From positions 5,785,050 to 5,849,049 of the forward strand of contig CM054158.1 in NCBI GenBank assembly GCA_028751875.1: a DNA stretch of 64,000 bases, in the 5' to 3' direction. This stretch comes from Rapana venosa (Eukaryota; Mollusca; Gastropoda; Neogastropoda; Muricidae). Shown piece by piece: positions 32,104-44,679 of this stretch. The number at the start of each line of letters is the position of its first letter. The stretch's first letter is position 1. The notes under the pieces were generated by a model. The model worked only from the letters and a program-made list of their open reading frames with translations, had not been told where the DNA came from and searched no databases. The position numbers and the translations under genes were made by a program.

Positions 32104-32163
<60 letters not shown>
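32104..32163. repeat. (GA)n, i.e. (CT)n tail of the - strand element
   Basis: A 60-bp run immediately after the 3' end of copy 1 on its own strand. Confidence 0.95.
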
Positions 32164-32166
<3 letters not shown>

Positions 32167-32411
32167 AGACTTTTACTGTACATCAGCCTTAGGCCACAAT
32201 ACAAAAGAATGATGGGCATATAGAGTGGGCATATGACATAAGTGTTATAAACATATTACTATCATCGTATATAAATATATAAAACAATGCAGCAGCAATA
32301 ATAACACAAGGAAATTTCATCCACAATATCTTGAAAATTCATAAAATAATTCACGTGCGTTATTATGGACAATGTTTTGAATGTAGTATTCATCAATATA
32401 ATGATAAATTT

Positions 32412-35400
32412 CTAGAAAGTTATCTTATTTCTTTTGTTGGTTGCATGGAAAATAAATCGAGATAAATTATGTCTATCAGTAGATACTGTGGCTTTGAATA
32501 GCACGTGCAAAGGAAATCTTTTCGAATCTTTTAGAAACTTATTTCTCAAATCTTCATAGACTGGACAATTAAATAAAAAGTGTTCTTCATTCTCTATTTG
32601 GTCTTTACAAACAGGGCATTGCTTATCTTCATTTGAACTACTATAGCGATGTATATTATTGTTTAGTGGTAGAACATTGAATCGTACTTGAGTAACTGCA
32701 AATGGAAAACAATATGTATCCATTTCACTGATATACTTCTCTCTTTCAAAAACAGTCTTAAAGTTTCTATAACAATCATATCTATTATGATCCCTGATGG
32801 TGCCAGACCATTCCTGGGCAAACCAATCTACAAGTCTCTGTTTGAAGGCATATAAGAACATTTTTACGTTTCCTGCTCCTTGGTTTAACCAAACAATATT
32901 ATACCCTGTTATGGATAATATTTCCCTGATTTTAGAGACCCAGCATTGTTTCCCTTTTCTATCTAATCCTAACAACATATTATAGGCTTTATGTGGCAAT
33001 CTCTCAGAATCGATGTGTAATCATTTAAACCAGAATCTTATGCATGCAACATATGTATTTACATACAATGGGTACCTGCCCAGATCTCCATACACCATTT
33101 TATTTGGTGTCTTGGCAGGCACACATAAGAATCTTTTGCAAGCGATTAGATGCACTTTTTCCAGATGTTCTAGTCTATTTAACCCCCAAATTTCAGCTGA
33201 ATATAACAGTATTGACTGGATTTTGGTATCGAAAATTTTAAAGAATGTGTTTACTGTCATTTCCTTGCAATTCTGAAAAAACTTTATTAAGCTGTGTAAC
33301 TGCTTTTTTGCCTTTAGTAACCAAATGTGATGTACCTCTTTTTGCACTTATCATCGATGTAAAATTAAATCCCAAATAACAATAATTGTTAACTACCTCT
33401 AACCTTTTATTATCAAAGAACCATTTTTCACGTTGTCCTAAGTATCCCCCTTTTCTGAATACCATAATCTTAGTTTTGTCTATGTTTACACTTAATTTCA
33501 TATTATTACAACAAGTTTCTAAGACCTTTAATTGATTTTGTAAACCAGCCGGTGTAGTTGAAATTAATGCTACATCATCAGCAAATAATAGGACAAACAA
33601 TTCAAAAACATCTGGAAATATTTGAGCACCATGATTGCCTTTTTCATTTATAATGTTTGCTAACTGATTGATAAACATAGAAAACAACATGGGGGCTTAG
33701 CACACATTCCTGCCTTACTCCCATGGGGGTTTGAAACATATTAGTTAATTCAGAATTCGCTCGAATACATGCTGATAATGACTTATACATAGCCCTAAGT
33801 GATACAAAAAATTTACCCTTCACACCTTGATCTTTGATATAACGCAATAACCTGTTATGTTCAACTGTGTCAAAGGCCTTTTTAAAATCTACAAATGCAA
33901 CATACAATTTTCTTCCTTTTTTTCTTAGTCATATAGATCTGAATAGCAGCGTACAAAGTAAATATCTGATCAACTGTTGAATATGTTTGACGAAAACCTG
34001 CCTGACATTCTGAAACAAGGTTATTGCTTTCTAACCAGTTATATAATAGGGCATTCAATATGGTAGTGAAACATTTAGATACTATACTTAAAAGAGACAC
34101 TCCTCTATAGTTATCAACATCATCAGGATCTCCTTTCTTATATGTAGGAATAAGTATGGCTTTAGACCATTCTTGTGGGTATATGCCTTGGTCAAAAATT
34201 ACATTAAATAACTTTACCAAAAATACATTTACTTTTGAACCACAATTTTTTAGCATTTCTGCAGAAATATCATCAATACCACTTGCTTTGTTGTTTTTCA
34301 GTCTTCTTATAGCATGACTAACTTCTTCTTTTGTTATCTTTTTATTTAACTTGTGGTCTATTTCCTGAGATAAATCATTGACAATGTCAATTTCATCAAT
34401 ACATTTATTATCATTACCCTGAAAAACCTTTTTAAAGTGGTTAAACCAGTCATTTGTGGTTATATTGTTTGTAATTCTTTTCTTATTTCCAAGACCCAAT
34501 CGATGTAATTCCTTCCAAAAACTAGAGGGACTGTTAGCCTCAGTTGCTAACTTTTCAGTTTGTTGCCTGTTATAAGTGAGTTTCTTGTCTTTTAGCAACT
34601 GCTTATACCTCTTTCTAGCTTCAACATAAATAGTTCTATCTTCTTCCTTTCTGGTAAATCAAAAGTGATTAAGTTTTCTTCTAGTTTCTTTTTTAATTTT
34701 CTTACACTCATCATCAAACCATGCTGATCTTTTCTTTTTGTTAAAACCGGTTTGCTTAACCATACATCTGCTGGCATCTTTAAGACAATTTACAAATATA
34801 TCAAGGGCACTGTCTACATCTTTCTCTAAATCCTTCATGGCTATCAGCATTCTGTTTTCCATATCTTTGCTCTCCCATGATTTAACAAACTCATCTCTAT
34901 ATGCTTCATTCCAAATGAACTTTTCATATACTTTATTTTCATTTTGTTTTTCACTAATACAACCCCTTTCCTGATTGTCTCTTAACTCTACTTTCATACT
35001 TACAGGTAAATGGTCTGACTCTACAATACTCTCTACTTCTAAAGATGAAATACAAACAGATGAATAAAGTTCTACAGATACAATAAAGTAGTCCACCATA
35101 CTTTCACCAGAACATCCAATATATGTACAGCTATCATCAAAACCTGGCTCACTAAGGCCATTTAATATTATACAGTCATGCATATTACACAGTTCAATTA
35201 GTTGTTCCCCAAAGTTGTTAATGTTATCATCTTGAGAGTTCCTTGGATAAAGAGTAAAGTCAGAAATTGACATTTGTTCAAAATCACTGCTATCTCCATT
35301 AAAGCTATAATTGTCCATTGCAGTTCTAACATTAAAATCTCCACTTAGAAGAATGAAAAAATCACCATGTTGTTCATATATGTCTGCCAAGCATTGGTCT

Positions 35401-35833
35401 AGTAGTTCAATTCCATATACGCCATGTTGTGACTTCCAGAACAAAGAATCGTAAGGTGGTATGTACGAACAAATCATCATTATGTTTTTATCTGTTGAGA
35501 AAAGATGTCTTGTAAAACTACTGTGTTTTCTTGTCCTACCTGGATGCGTGTAACAAAATCAGCAAAAGATTTTCTTATCATTACAATTACTCCACCGGAG
35601 TATCTTCCTTGATGGGATAACTTCTTTGCTTTGGAAGTAAATATTAAAAAGTCATTAAACAAAGCAGATTCAAAATCAAAAGCTATGAAAGTTTGGGTTA
35701 GACATAAGAAGTCATATGACACTAGAAAATCAATAAAATCAGCATTTTCTAACTTTTGCAAAAGGCCATTAACATTATAGTTGAGAAATTTAACAGATTG
35801 CATATTTACACTATGTACATGAGAATTTGTCAA
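32412..35833 (-). pseudogene. Non-LTR ORF2: endonuclease, reverse transcriptase, CCHC-like C terminus
   Basis: Endonuclease pieces: KFLNYNVNGLLQKLENAD, SGDFNVRT, ESDHLPVSM. RT pieces: NNKASGIDDISAEMLKNCGS, YRGVSLLSIVSKC, CQAGFRQTYSTVDQIFTLYA, FVDFKKAFDTVEHNRLLRY, and the catalytic FADDVALIS. C terminus: CPVCKDQIENEEHFLFNCPV. Reading requires frame changes near 35.50, 34.66, 33.90, 33.69, 33.35 and 33.02 kb, so it is inactive or carries several sequencing indels. Its domain order is normal for LINE ORF2. Confidence 0.88.
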
Positions 35834-36036
35834 GTCCCAAATTCTGATACCAGGGACTTGCTACCTTGTATTGTGGCCTGGCCGTTTTCCTATTTGTTGG
35901 TGTGTGGGGCACCATTCTTCCTAGACTGGCATCTAGGAGGCTGGGGTTGATGCTGATCCCTTAGTTGCTTCCTTGAGTCTTTTCTGAATGAGTCAGGAAT
36001 ACTGCTTTGACTTTTATGTCTTACAGCAGTTTTGCT

Positions 36037-36345
36037 CTAACCCTGGTATGTGACCCCTGAGCTGGATGCAGTCCGCCTTGGACACAGATGATGGGAAGAA
36101 GGTGGAGTCCTTTGTGCTGGATCCCCCACTCTGTCAGACCTGTTACAATCATCAACCATGATATCATTGTGTTCTGAGTCATGTCCACTTGTCATTTTGT
36201 CAACTGTTGCTTCCTCTGTCACTGTTACTTTTTGGACAGTCTCATCTGTCAGGTCACAATGGCCTAAGTTGTCTTCCGAGTCTATTTCTTCGGTATTTTG
36301 TTGTTTGTTTGTGTCAGTTATCTCTTGACTTTGACTGTGAGTCAT
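36037..36345 (-). pseudogene. Acidic linker ORF between ORF1 and ORF2
   Basis: 102 codons rich in Asp, Glu and Thr (for example DSEDNLGHCDLTDETVQKV). It probably belongs to the end of ORF1. No domain is recognised. Confidence 0.5.
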
Positions 36346-36539
36346 TACAGACCTCTGTGTTGACCCTTTTCATATTACAAGAGACCAATGTTGTATTTTG
36401 TTCTGGTATCTAATCCTCACAAACACCTGTGACTGACTTGTCTTCATCCTGTCTGTCCAATTTGTTGTCATCTTCTTTGTCATCAGTAATGTCATCATTG
36501 TCAGTGTCCACGTTATGTGTGACAACTGGTTGTGAAAAG

Positions 36540-37220
36540 GGGGCGGGCCGCTATTGTGGGGGGGGGGGGGGGGGGGGGGGGGCTATTGCGGGGCCTGCTA
36601 TTGCACGAACGAAGAAGCAGAAAAGTTCATTTTGTCCAGTTTTCGGAAAATGCGAAAAATGACTGGCATTTCCTCATGTATTAATTTTGTTCTTCCAAGT
36701 TACTTTAGTTATTTTTTTAATTGAGAAGTTGAGAAGACGAAAGATGATTTCAGGATGCCGTGTTATGTTTTGAATTTATTTTCAAGATTGAATGAATGCA
36801 ATATCAACATTTTCTTTGCCAGTTTATTTGTTGGTATCATATTATGACCACCTGAGATTTGTTTATAAGGTAGTGGTTTTGAGCTCGATGCTTTGAATGT
36901 TGGGATTGCAAAAGTGATTTTGTGGAATAAAAAAACTGTGACACCTCTTTATTTCCCTTTATTGTTTAAAAATATGCATTATCTTTGCCATGAAGATTAG
37001 CAGCCTAAAGTATAAAACGACAGTGTCGCCTAAGGTATAATATAGGTTGCAGCCTTAGGCCCTACTGCATCGTACGTAGGCTGCAACGTTTACTACACCT
37101 TAGGCGGCCCTATACCTTAGGCTGCATCCATATTGTCAGTAGTCTACAGTATTCCCAGGCTGCGTCTACACTGTCGCGCAATAGCGGGCCCCTGCAATAT
37201 CGGCCCGCGCAATAGCGGGC
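36540..37220. mobile_element. MITE-like element with GC-rich inverted ends, inside the retrotransposon
   Basis: 681 bp without coding potential. The left end has GCGGGCCGCTATTG, a poly-G run, and GGCTATTGCGGGGCCTGCTA; the right end read inward has GCGGGCCGATATTG and GGGGCCCGCTATTGCG. AAAG at 36536-36539 and 37221-37224 is a possible duplication. Internal palindromic GCCTAAGGTATA/TATACCTTAGGC copies occur at about 37030 and 37110. It interrupts the ORF1 reading frame of copy 1. Confidence 0.65.
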
Positions 37221-37225
37221 AAAGT

Positions 37226-38468
37226 CAGTCACTGTCTCGTCTTGCTGTTTGTCATTGTGGTCAACTGTGTTGTGCTCATCCTTCTGCTCAGTAGGTGCCA
37301 CTGACTGCCTGATGACCTGCAGAGATTGCTCAGGTGTTTTACCCTGGTATCTACTAGGTTTGTAGCTACCAACCTCCCTGGGGTTTAGACCTCTATTTTT
37401 TACCATCACCACCCTATTGTGCTTGCTAGCAGTCTGTCCACTGGTTTGACCAAATCTGGTCATTCACTGTACAGACGTGTACCAGGGGTGACAGGCACAC
37501 TTGTCGTTTCCTCGTAGTCCTGGTGGCGGTGGGTCATCCTGTCTCTGCCCTCCGGTCTTTGATTGATGGTGGGGAGATTCCTTACTTCCCTTCCCTCAGA
37601 TTCATCTCCATATCTCATAGGCCTGGAGTTATGGGGTTGCTCTGGTCTCCTGAAGTGCTGCCTGTCTGCCGCTCCAAAGCTGCCCTGTCTGGCTGCAGAT
37701 TGACGTCTTTGAGGCTGCTCACTGTAGCGTGACAGAGACCTCCTTCCATCCTGGCGATCACTGGGACGCTGATTATTTCTGCCAGCCTCTTCCTGCCAGT
37801 GGTAAGAATGTGGGAAGTCTGCATTGTTGCTGTTAGTGGCCAAGTTGGGTGACTGACTGTCTCTGACATACAGCTTCACATTGTATATGTAGGCAATTTT
37901 GCCTTGCCCAAAGGTGAAACTCTATCATGTGTCTTTGACCTGTTGTGAGGTCAGCAGCCACTCTAATGCCACTGTTTCTCAGGTTGTCTCTCATCTCTTT
38001 GTCTGACAGGATTGCTAGTTTGTCAGCAAAACGACAAACCCTGACCAGAATGGGCCTGGCATTATCACTGTGTGGCTGTGGCCTCCCAATGCGAAAAGCT
38101 CTGGAGATGTCATCTTGACACCAGTCTGGTGCAGGGGAATGATCATTGAGTATGTCAATGATGATTTGTCTTGTTGTATATTCATCTTCCCTTCCAGCTT
38201 CAGCCACACCCATGAATCTCAGATTGTAAGCTTTTGTGTCTTGTTCTGCTGATTCCAACCTCCTTTCCAGTGTCTCTAATTGGTCCGTCATTGCAACATT
38301 GTCTTCTTGCAGCTCTTTAATGTCCTCTGTATTGATAACCACACTTTCCTTCAGTTCACTGATTTGGGCTAGGAAGCGTGACAGGCTATTTTCCAAATTG
38401 CCAAATTTGTCATCCATGTCATTTTTCATTCCATTTAAGTGTTGCTGTAGACCTTGCTGCATTTGCAC
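37226..38468 (-). pseudogene. Non-LTR ORF1: coiled coil and RRM-like domain
   Basis: From 38468 on -: a Leu/Asn/Glu-rich coiled coil (DDKFGNLENSLSRFLAQISE, LQEDNVAMTDQLETLERRLE), then an L1-ORF1-like domain (NLRFMGVAEAGREDEYTTR, ISRAFRIGRP, RPILVRVCRFADKLAIL) and, after a frame change near 37912, GKIAYIYNVKLYVRDSQSPN and a Gln/Arg-rich basic tail. A TGA overlapping ATG near 37450 precedes another frame that is broken by the insertion at 37220. Confidence 0.8.
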
Positions 38469-38500
38469 AATGTGCTAGTCAATGAAATGAAACATGTTGC

Positions 38501-39244
38501 TTGGTACTGGAGCAGGGACATCTGTGACATTTTTCAAGTGCTTGTGGATTTTTTCCGTGTGGATTACTTAATACTGCTATACAAAGTGTTCAGGCGCCTG
38601 TGTTTTTATCTTGTCAAAAAAGCATGAGAATAGGGGTACAGGTCACAACTGGAAAATTTGCATATACACCCATCACAAATGTTACTACTCACCCAGCATC
38701 ACGTTTGCCTCACCTGAAATAGAAAGTTTATGCACATGCAACTGGAGACAATGCCAGTGAAGGGGGATGTCATGAACTCTTACCTTGAAGATAAAATTAA
38801 GTCCTTCTTTCCTCCATGTAAATTTTTAAATACCATTTACAAATTAGTGACCGTCCTTTAACAAATTCACATACATAGTTTAGAGCACAAAGTCACTAGC
38901 CACATGTTTGCCAAAACTGAGAAAGATCCATTCGCTTTTTCATGCACAAATGTTCATTGAAACAGGAGAGCTATTCAGCACTCTGCACTCTGTCTTTGCC
39001 ACACACCAGCCCCAAGAGAGAGAGAGAGAGAGCAGGACAGTTAGACATAATTATTGTGAGTAAGGTTTTCCCCTGTTGGAAAGGGCAGGAAGTAAGGGAT
39101 CAGGCAGAAGGCAGCCACATGGAGGAAGCCCTGTCACAGGCTTGCTGTTGGGGTGAGGCTTTGGCCGTTGTGCCCCTCGCTCCTCCCCCATTTGAATTGG
39201 TCAAAATTGTTATGCAACAATTTATTTGAATCTTAATATAAATC
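38501..39244. other. Spacer, nothing recognised
   Basis: AT-rich with one short GA run near 39017. No family similarity was seen in its frames. Confidence 0.4.
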
Positions 39245-39445
39245 ACTTCACCTTGTCCTGGAATCCATGCCATGCTGAACATCTGGGCTGTAGAGACTAC
39301 ATATTGATTTCTGAAAATGTGTGTGTTTTGTGCCCAGTCCCCTTCCTGCTGTTCCCTTAAGAATGGGCTTAAAAAGCTTAATGCAATAAAATATTGTCAA
39401 AAATATTGTCAAATTCTCTCCTCTCTCTCTCTCTCTCTCTTCTCT
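39245..39445 (+). mobile_element. Retroelement 3' tail (family F) with (CT)n end
   Basis: Carries TTTTGTGCCCAGTCCCCTTC, AAGAATGGGCTTAAAAAGCT and an A/T tail with a repeated ATATTGTCAA segment, then CT repeats. Three similar tails follow within 5 kb in the same orientation. Confidence 0.7.
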
Positions 39446-39709
39446 TGGGTGACTTCCCTTGCTTGGCTACCAGCAAGAGGTTCTCTCCTGCAGTGTGGGG
39501 ATTTTTTTTTCTGTTTTCACATGTGCTGACTTTCAGTAGTGCCAGTGACAGGGCTTCCAACAATGTTAGAGTGATCTGCTAAACTCTGCTTGACAAGAAA
39601 TGGCGATTTCTTCATTCAAAGTAGATAGCAGAGGAGAACAAACTGTAGTCCTGCTCAGACTGAGTAGTAAAACTGCCGGCTATACATACCCCTGTCACTC
39701 CACTTCAAA

Positions 39710-40263
39710 ATGCACTGTTTCGAAGGAAGTGTTCGTCTCAGGTTAACAGAGACAGGAAAAGAGCAGAAGCACAGAAGTAACCAACAGGAAAAGGCAAGCA
39801 ATGTGATGCAGTCTCCCTCAGGTTTGTTTCTACCAACACCCCCCAGTTTGTTTTATGCTGCTGACCCAACTGAAGGTGACACTGTTATGAACACTCCAGC
39901 TTGTGATGATCAATGTGCTTCAAATCATTATCAGTGCAGTCAGCAAATTGACATGAGGCAACAATTTGAGAGAGAGACAGTGGCCATATCTACAATGATG
40001 CAGTGAGTGACCTATGTGGTAAAGATGGAAATGAAGTAAATGACTCTGAGTATGATTGTAATGATGTGAATGAAGCAATGGATTATGTCTGTGACAGTGT
40101 GAATGAGATGAACGACAACAATTCTGAAGTGGGTGCAGAGTGTGCAGGAAATGCTGAGACTGAGGCAGAATCTGGGGAGTGTGTTGAAGATGTATCGTGT
40201 ATTTCCAGTGAGAGAGAGCCTAAGTTACTTGTAGAGACGTTATTAAATAAATTAAGTCAATGA
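39710..40263 (+). pseudogene. Degenerate acidic ORF, possible retroelement ORF1 remnant
   Basis: Two overlapping frames (39710-40006 and 40003-40263) join if one base is shifted near 40000. The second is rich in Asp, Glu, Asn and Val (NDSEYDCNDVNEAMDYVCDS). Composition resembles the acidic linker of copy 1. No domain is recognised. Confidence 0.35.
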
Positions 40264-40401
40264 TAGATAACATGAAACAGTACAGTTCTGATAAAACCAC
40301 ACCTGTGCAAAGAGAAAATCTTGACAGGGAAGTGTCCTAGTTCATGATTTCAGTTGGGCTCCACATAATACATAATTATGTGTGTGTGTGTGAGTATGAA
40401 T

Positions 40402-40403
<2 letters not shown>

Positions 40404-40435
<32 letters not shown>

Positions 40436-40629
40436 GACCCTGACCTTGGCGGTGGTGGGGGAGACACCATTCTCTGATGTTGTCCATCCATGACTTGTTC
40501 TGTCTTCCCCTCTTTCTGCCACCTTCAGTGTTCCCTGCAGTGCTGTTTTGGCAGAGTGTTGTGGCGGGTGACATGGCCGAACCATGTCAGCTTTTTCTTT
40601 TTGAGGATGGTGAGAAGGGGTTCCTGTTC
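40404..40629 (-). mobile_element. RTE 3' fragment with 10-bp target-site duplication
   Basis: GTATGAATAT at 40394-40403 and 40630-40639 flank it. The sequence matches the 3' end of the RTE at 22743 (GACCTTGGCGGT, CATTCTCTGATGTTGTCCAT, CATGTCAGCTTTTTC) but lacks an internal stretch of about 85 bp. It ends in a (GAT)n tail of about 10 units. Confidence 0.92.
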
Positions 40630-40679
40630 GTATGAATATATGATTAGGTAAAAGGTGATAAGTTGAAACATTTATAAAA

Positions 40680-40857
40680 TCCATGATATGGATTCCATGG
40701 CATAAGGTTCATTGGAGCTGTCTGTTATTGTTTATGTTGTTATTTTTCTAAAATCTGTGTCTTGTGCCCTGTCCCTCTCCCTGTCCCCCTTGTAAATGGG
40801 CGTAAATTCTTATTACAATAAACATTTGTCATTGTCATTGTCATTCTCTCTCTCTCT

Positions 40858-40901
<44 letters not shown>
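40680..40901 (+). mobile_element. Retroelement 3' tail (family F) and (CT)n
   Basis: Has TGATATGGATTCCATGGC, TGTGCCCTGTCCCTCTCC, TTGTAAATGGGCGTAAAT and ACAATAAACATTTGTCATTG, then CT repeats broken by a C-run. Confidence 0.75.
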
Positions 40902-40904
<3 letters not shown>

Positions 40905-41162
40905 TAAAGCTAGACTACATGGTCAGCAAAAAGTAGGATAAACAGTAGTCTTATTGTCAACAACTGCAGGTGGTCTGCAAAATCAGCTTAATGTATTATA
41001 CAAGTGTTGTAATGAAATGAAACTAAATGTAAACAATAACAAAACAAAAGTAATTGTATCAGAAAGGGAGGATATTTAGGTCGACATGAACAATGGTATT
41101 TCAATGATAAAAAGCTTGAGGTAGTCAATAGTTACTGTCATTTTGGGTTTCAGTTTACAACA

Positions 41163-42000
41163 ATGATTAGAATGAGGAGAGGCACTAAGCACTTAGTAAC
41201 TAAGGGTAAAAAAGCAGTTGTACAATTAAAAAGAGCTTTCCAAAAGTATAAAGAAATGACTGCAAATACTTTCTTTAAGATTTTTTATGCAAAAATGCAG
41301 CCTATCTTGCTCTATTCATCAGAAATATGGGGGCTATCAAAATTAGATCAGGTAGAAAAAGTTCATATGATGGCATGCAAAGGTTCCTAGGTGTCCCAGT
41401 CAAAACCCCAAATAGAATGGTTTATGGCGATTTGGTACCCTCTATATGTGAATTCTTTTGTCTCTGTTCTAAGATATTGGTTTAAATTACTGCATATGAG
41501 TACTGAAAGATTGCCATATAAAGCATACCAAATATTGTTTGAAATGGACAGAAAAGGAAAATATTGCTGGGTGTCCAAAATAAGAGAAATTTTATGTGAG
41601 ACAGGATTTTCATTTTGTTTGGTTACAGCAAGGAGTAGGTGATGTTAAAGTGTTTTTGAAATTATTTAAACAAAGACTCATTGATTTTTTCATTCAAGAA
41701 TGGACAGGCACAATAAGAGATCGTGAAAGATATGAATGTTATCGGTCCTTTAAGATAATCTTCGAAAAAGAGAAATATATTTGCAATGTTGATACGTATT
41801 GTTTTAGGGTTGCTATATCGCAATTAAGATTTAATGCCCTCCCATTGAATGCAAATGCACACCGTTTCAGTAGTTTAATGCAGAAGAAAACTTGTCCATT
41901 TTGCAGGACAGCAAGGGAAGATGAGCAGCATTTTATTTTTGTTTGCCCTACATATTCCCATTTACAGGACAAATTCCTGAAGGACTTTCTTAGAACCTGA
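41163..42000 (+). pseudogene. RT C-terminal fragments of copy 2
   Basis: Three overlapping open frames (41163-41390, 41391-41642, 41596-42000) correspond to consecutive parts of the copy 1 C-terminal region, so at least two frameshifts have occurred. The final Cys/His motif is intact. Confidence 0.8.
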
Positions 42001-42339
42001 TCCACGGATTGCTACAGATCACAACTGATAATGAAATGCATAAACTGTCCAGGTATATTTTCCATTCAATTAACTTAAGAAAAAAACATTTGATTGTATT
42101 GTAATTTCTTTTCAACATGAATGGGTTTTGTTTATAATATTGGCAAGATAGCTTGGTGTGTTGCTGTTTGAAAGATGCTTATTTGTTAAAAATCTATTGT
42201 TTGATGTGTGTTACAGTTTTAAAAAAAGAAAACGAAAAAAAAATGTTATCACTTAAGGCCACGGTATATAAAGGAAATGCGCAATGTTTTCACATGTGAT
42301 AACCGAAGTGAGGTATCAAGTCTATGTTCAAAGATTATA

Positions 42340-42517
42340 CATGTGTGTGTGTGTGCATGTGTGTGTATGTGTGTGTGTGCGCGTGTGTGTGTGAGGGTGT
42401 GTGTGTATGTGTGGGTGTCTGCGTGCAAGTGTGTGTGCGCAAGTGTGTATGTCGAGTGTTTGTTTGTGGGTGGGTGTAAATGCGCATGCAGTGTGCGTGC
42501 TTCGTACCTGCGTGCGT

Positions 42518-42555
<38 letters not shown>

Positions 42556-42578
42556 CGGCGCGCGCGTGCATGCATATG
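42340..42578. repeat. (TG)n-rich tract
   Basis: About 240 bp of imperfect TG/CG alternation within the 3' UTR region of copy 2. Open frames here on both strands are artefacts. Confidence 0.93.
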
Positions 42579-42939
42579 TATATAATTCTCTTCTTAATTT
42601 CATTATAACAGGCATTATGATGAGATGATGGAGATGACAACTGGCTCAATTATGATAATAATGCTGCTTATTGTACACAACTATTTGTATCTGTACACGT
42701 TAACAGTTACTATGATATGAGTGTCACCCCCACCCCACCACCCACCCTCTTTATTTTTGTTGTTTGTATTGTGGCCCATGGCCGAAGTACATTAAAACAT
42801 TTCAGAGTTCAGAGTTCTCTTTGTTAAGCTGTAGCAGAAATACATTTTTGTTCATTGTTTCTCGCCCTGCTAAAAATTAAAATAATCATAGTTTACAATG
42901 TAGGGTGTCTGTTGCAGCTGTTTAAACCACCATATGGAA

Positions 42940-42986
42940 TGCATATGCGCTATATAAATTCCATACATTATTATTATTATTATTAT
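42940..42986 (+). mobile_element. SINE-C 3' tail fragment with (ATT)n
   Basis: GCGCTATATAAATTCCATAC followed by ATTATTATT. The same tail is at 44178-44236, 56600-56656 and, inverted, 63680-63740. Confidence 0.7.
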
Positions 42987-43135
42987 GTCATGACGATTAT
43001 TTGGGCAGTTGTGAATTGTTTTCATATCTTGATATTGAAATCATTGATATGTATTTGTGCCCAGTCCTCTTCCCATTGTCCCCTTGTGAATGGGCTAGAA
43101 AGCTTACCACAATAAACCATTGTCATTGTCATTGA

Positions 43136-43190
<55 letters not shown>
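42987..43190 (+). mobile_element. Retroelement 3' tail (family F) and (CT)n
   Basis: Has GATTATTTGGGCAGTTGTGA, TTGTGCCCAGTCCTCTTCCC, GTGAATGGGCTAGAAAGC and CACAATAAACCATTGTCATT, then about 50 bp of CT. Confidence 0.78.
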
Positions 43191-44013
<823 letters not shown>

Positions 44014-44049
44014 AGAAAAAATACAGTTATCATAGATGTGGCTGTTAGC

Positions 44050-44187
44050 CCATGATATGGAATCCTTGTGGGGGTGATTATTTGGGCTGTTGTGATTTTT
44101 CTTCTTATTTAAATTAGTATGTGTTTTGTTACCAACTCCCTTTCCACTATATAATATATAAATATATAGAAATATGTAAATTCCATA

Positions 44188-44224
<37 letters not shown>

Positions 44225-44320
44225 GTTATTATTATTCCCTTGTGAACGGGCTTAAAGGCTAACCACAATAAACCTCTCCCCCCCCCCCTCTCTCCCCCCC
44301 TCTCTCCCCTCTCTCTCCCA

Positions 44321-44363
<43 letters not shown>
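44050..44363 (+). mobile_element. Retroelement 3' tail (family F) split by a SINE-C tail, then (CT)n
   Basis: The family F tail reads GATTATTTGGGCTGTTGTGA then ACCAACTCCCTTTCCACT. It is interrupted at about 44150-44236 by AT-rich sequence, AATTCCATACATT and (ATT)n, and resumes CCCTTGTGAACGGGCTTAAA, CACAATAAACC and CT repeats. Confidence 0.72.
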
Positions 44364-44365
<2 letters not shown>

Positions 44366-44457
44366 GTTACTTGAAGTAATGTTATTAGTCCCATGAAAAA
44401 AAGTATGTAAATACTTATCCGTAACCCTTGGAAATAAATATGATCCATCTTCCATCA

Positions 44458-44461
<4 letters not shown>

Positions 44462-44540
<79 letters not shown>
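44462..44540. repeat. (CT)n microsatellite after another short element tail
   Basis: An 80-bp CT run. The 75 bp before it (GTATGTAAATACTTATCCGT, GGAAATAAATATGATCC) look like a SINE-A-like 3' end. Confidence 0.93.
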
Positions 44541-44543
<3 letters not shown>

Positions 44544-44679
44544 CTCTCTGTTTCTGTCTGTCCCTCTCTCTAAATTTAGTTCATTCATTCAAGATTGTTA
44601 ATTTTATTGACACACCACATTTTCCTGTTATAATGTCACTAAGTAAAGTGAAACGATCTGTGTACACTAAGTACAAGCA

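Larger units (their letters stand above)
32164..38500 (-). mobile_element. Non-LTR retrotransposon, near full length (copy 1), frameshifted, with nested DNA element
   Basis: Order on -: ORF1 (from 38468), acidic linker frames, ORF2 with apurinic-type endonuclease (35833-34659), reverse transcriptase (34598-33238), C-terminal domain with a Cys/His motif (32999-32412), a 3' UTR containing TTTGTATTGTGGCC, then (CT)n. ORF1 with coiled coil plus an RNA-binding-like fold and a separate ORF2 is an L1-like plan; the clade is unresolved. A 681-bp element with inverted ends is inserted at 36540-37220. The 5' end is uncertain. Confidence 0.85.
40905..42830 (+). mobile_element. Non-LTR retrotransposon, 5' truncated (copy 2)
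   Basis: Related to copy 1. Frames: TANTFFKIFYAKMQPILLYS, EIWGLSKLDQVEKVH, ILFEMDRKGKYCWVSKIRE, QEWTGTIRDRERYECYRSFK and CPFCRTAREDEQHFIFVCPT (41163-42000, several frame changes). The 3' UTR contains a (TG)n expansion (42340-42578) and ends with TTTGTATTGTGGCCCATGGC, matching copy 1's terminus. It begins beside the (CT)n of the preceding tail. Confidence 0.8.

Noticed and set aside
42249..42649. Overlapping His/Thr and Cys/Val ORFs
   Set aside because: TG-rich tract in the 3' UTR of retroelement copy 2.
44150..44236. Possible long terminal repeat or TATA-rich promoter
   Set aside because: The ATATATAAATAT stretch is the interrupted tail region with a SINE-C (ATT)n end; no paired repeat was found.
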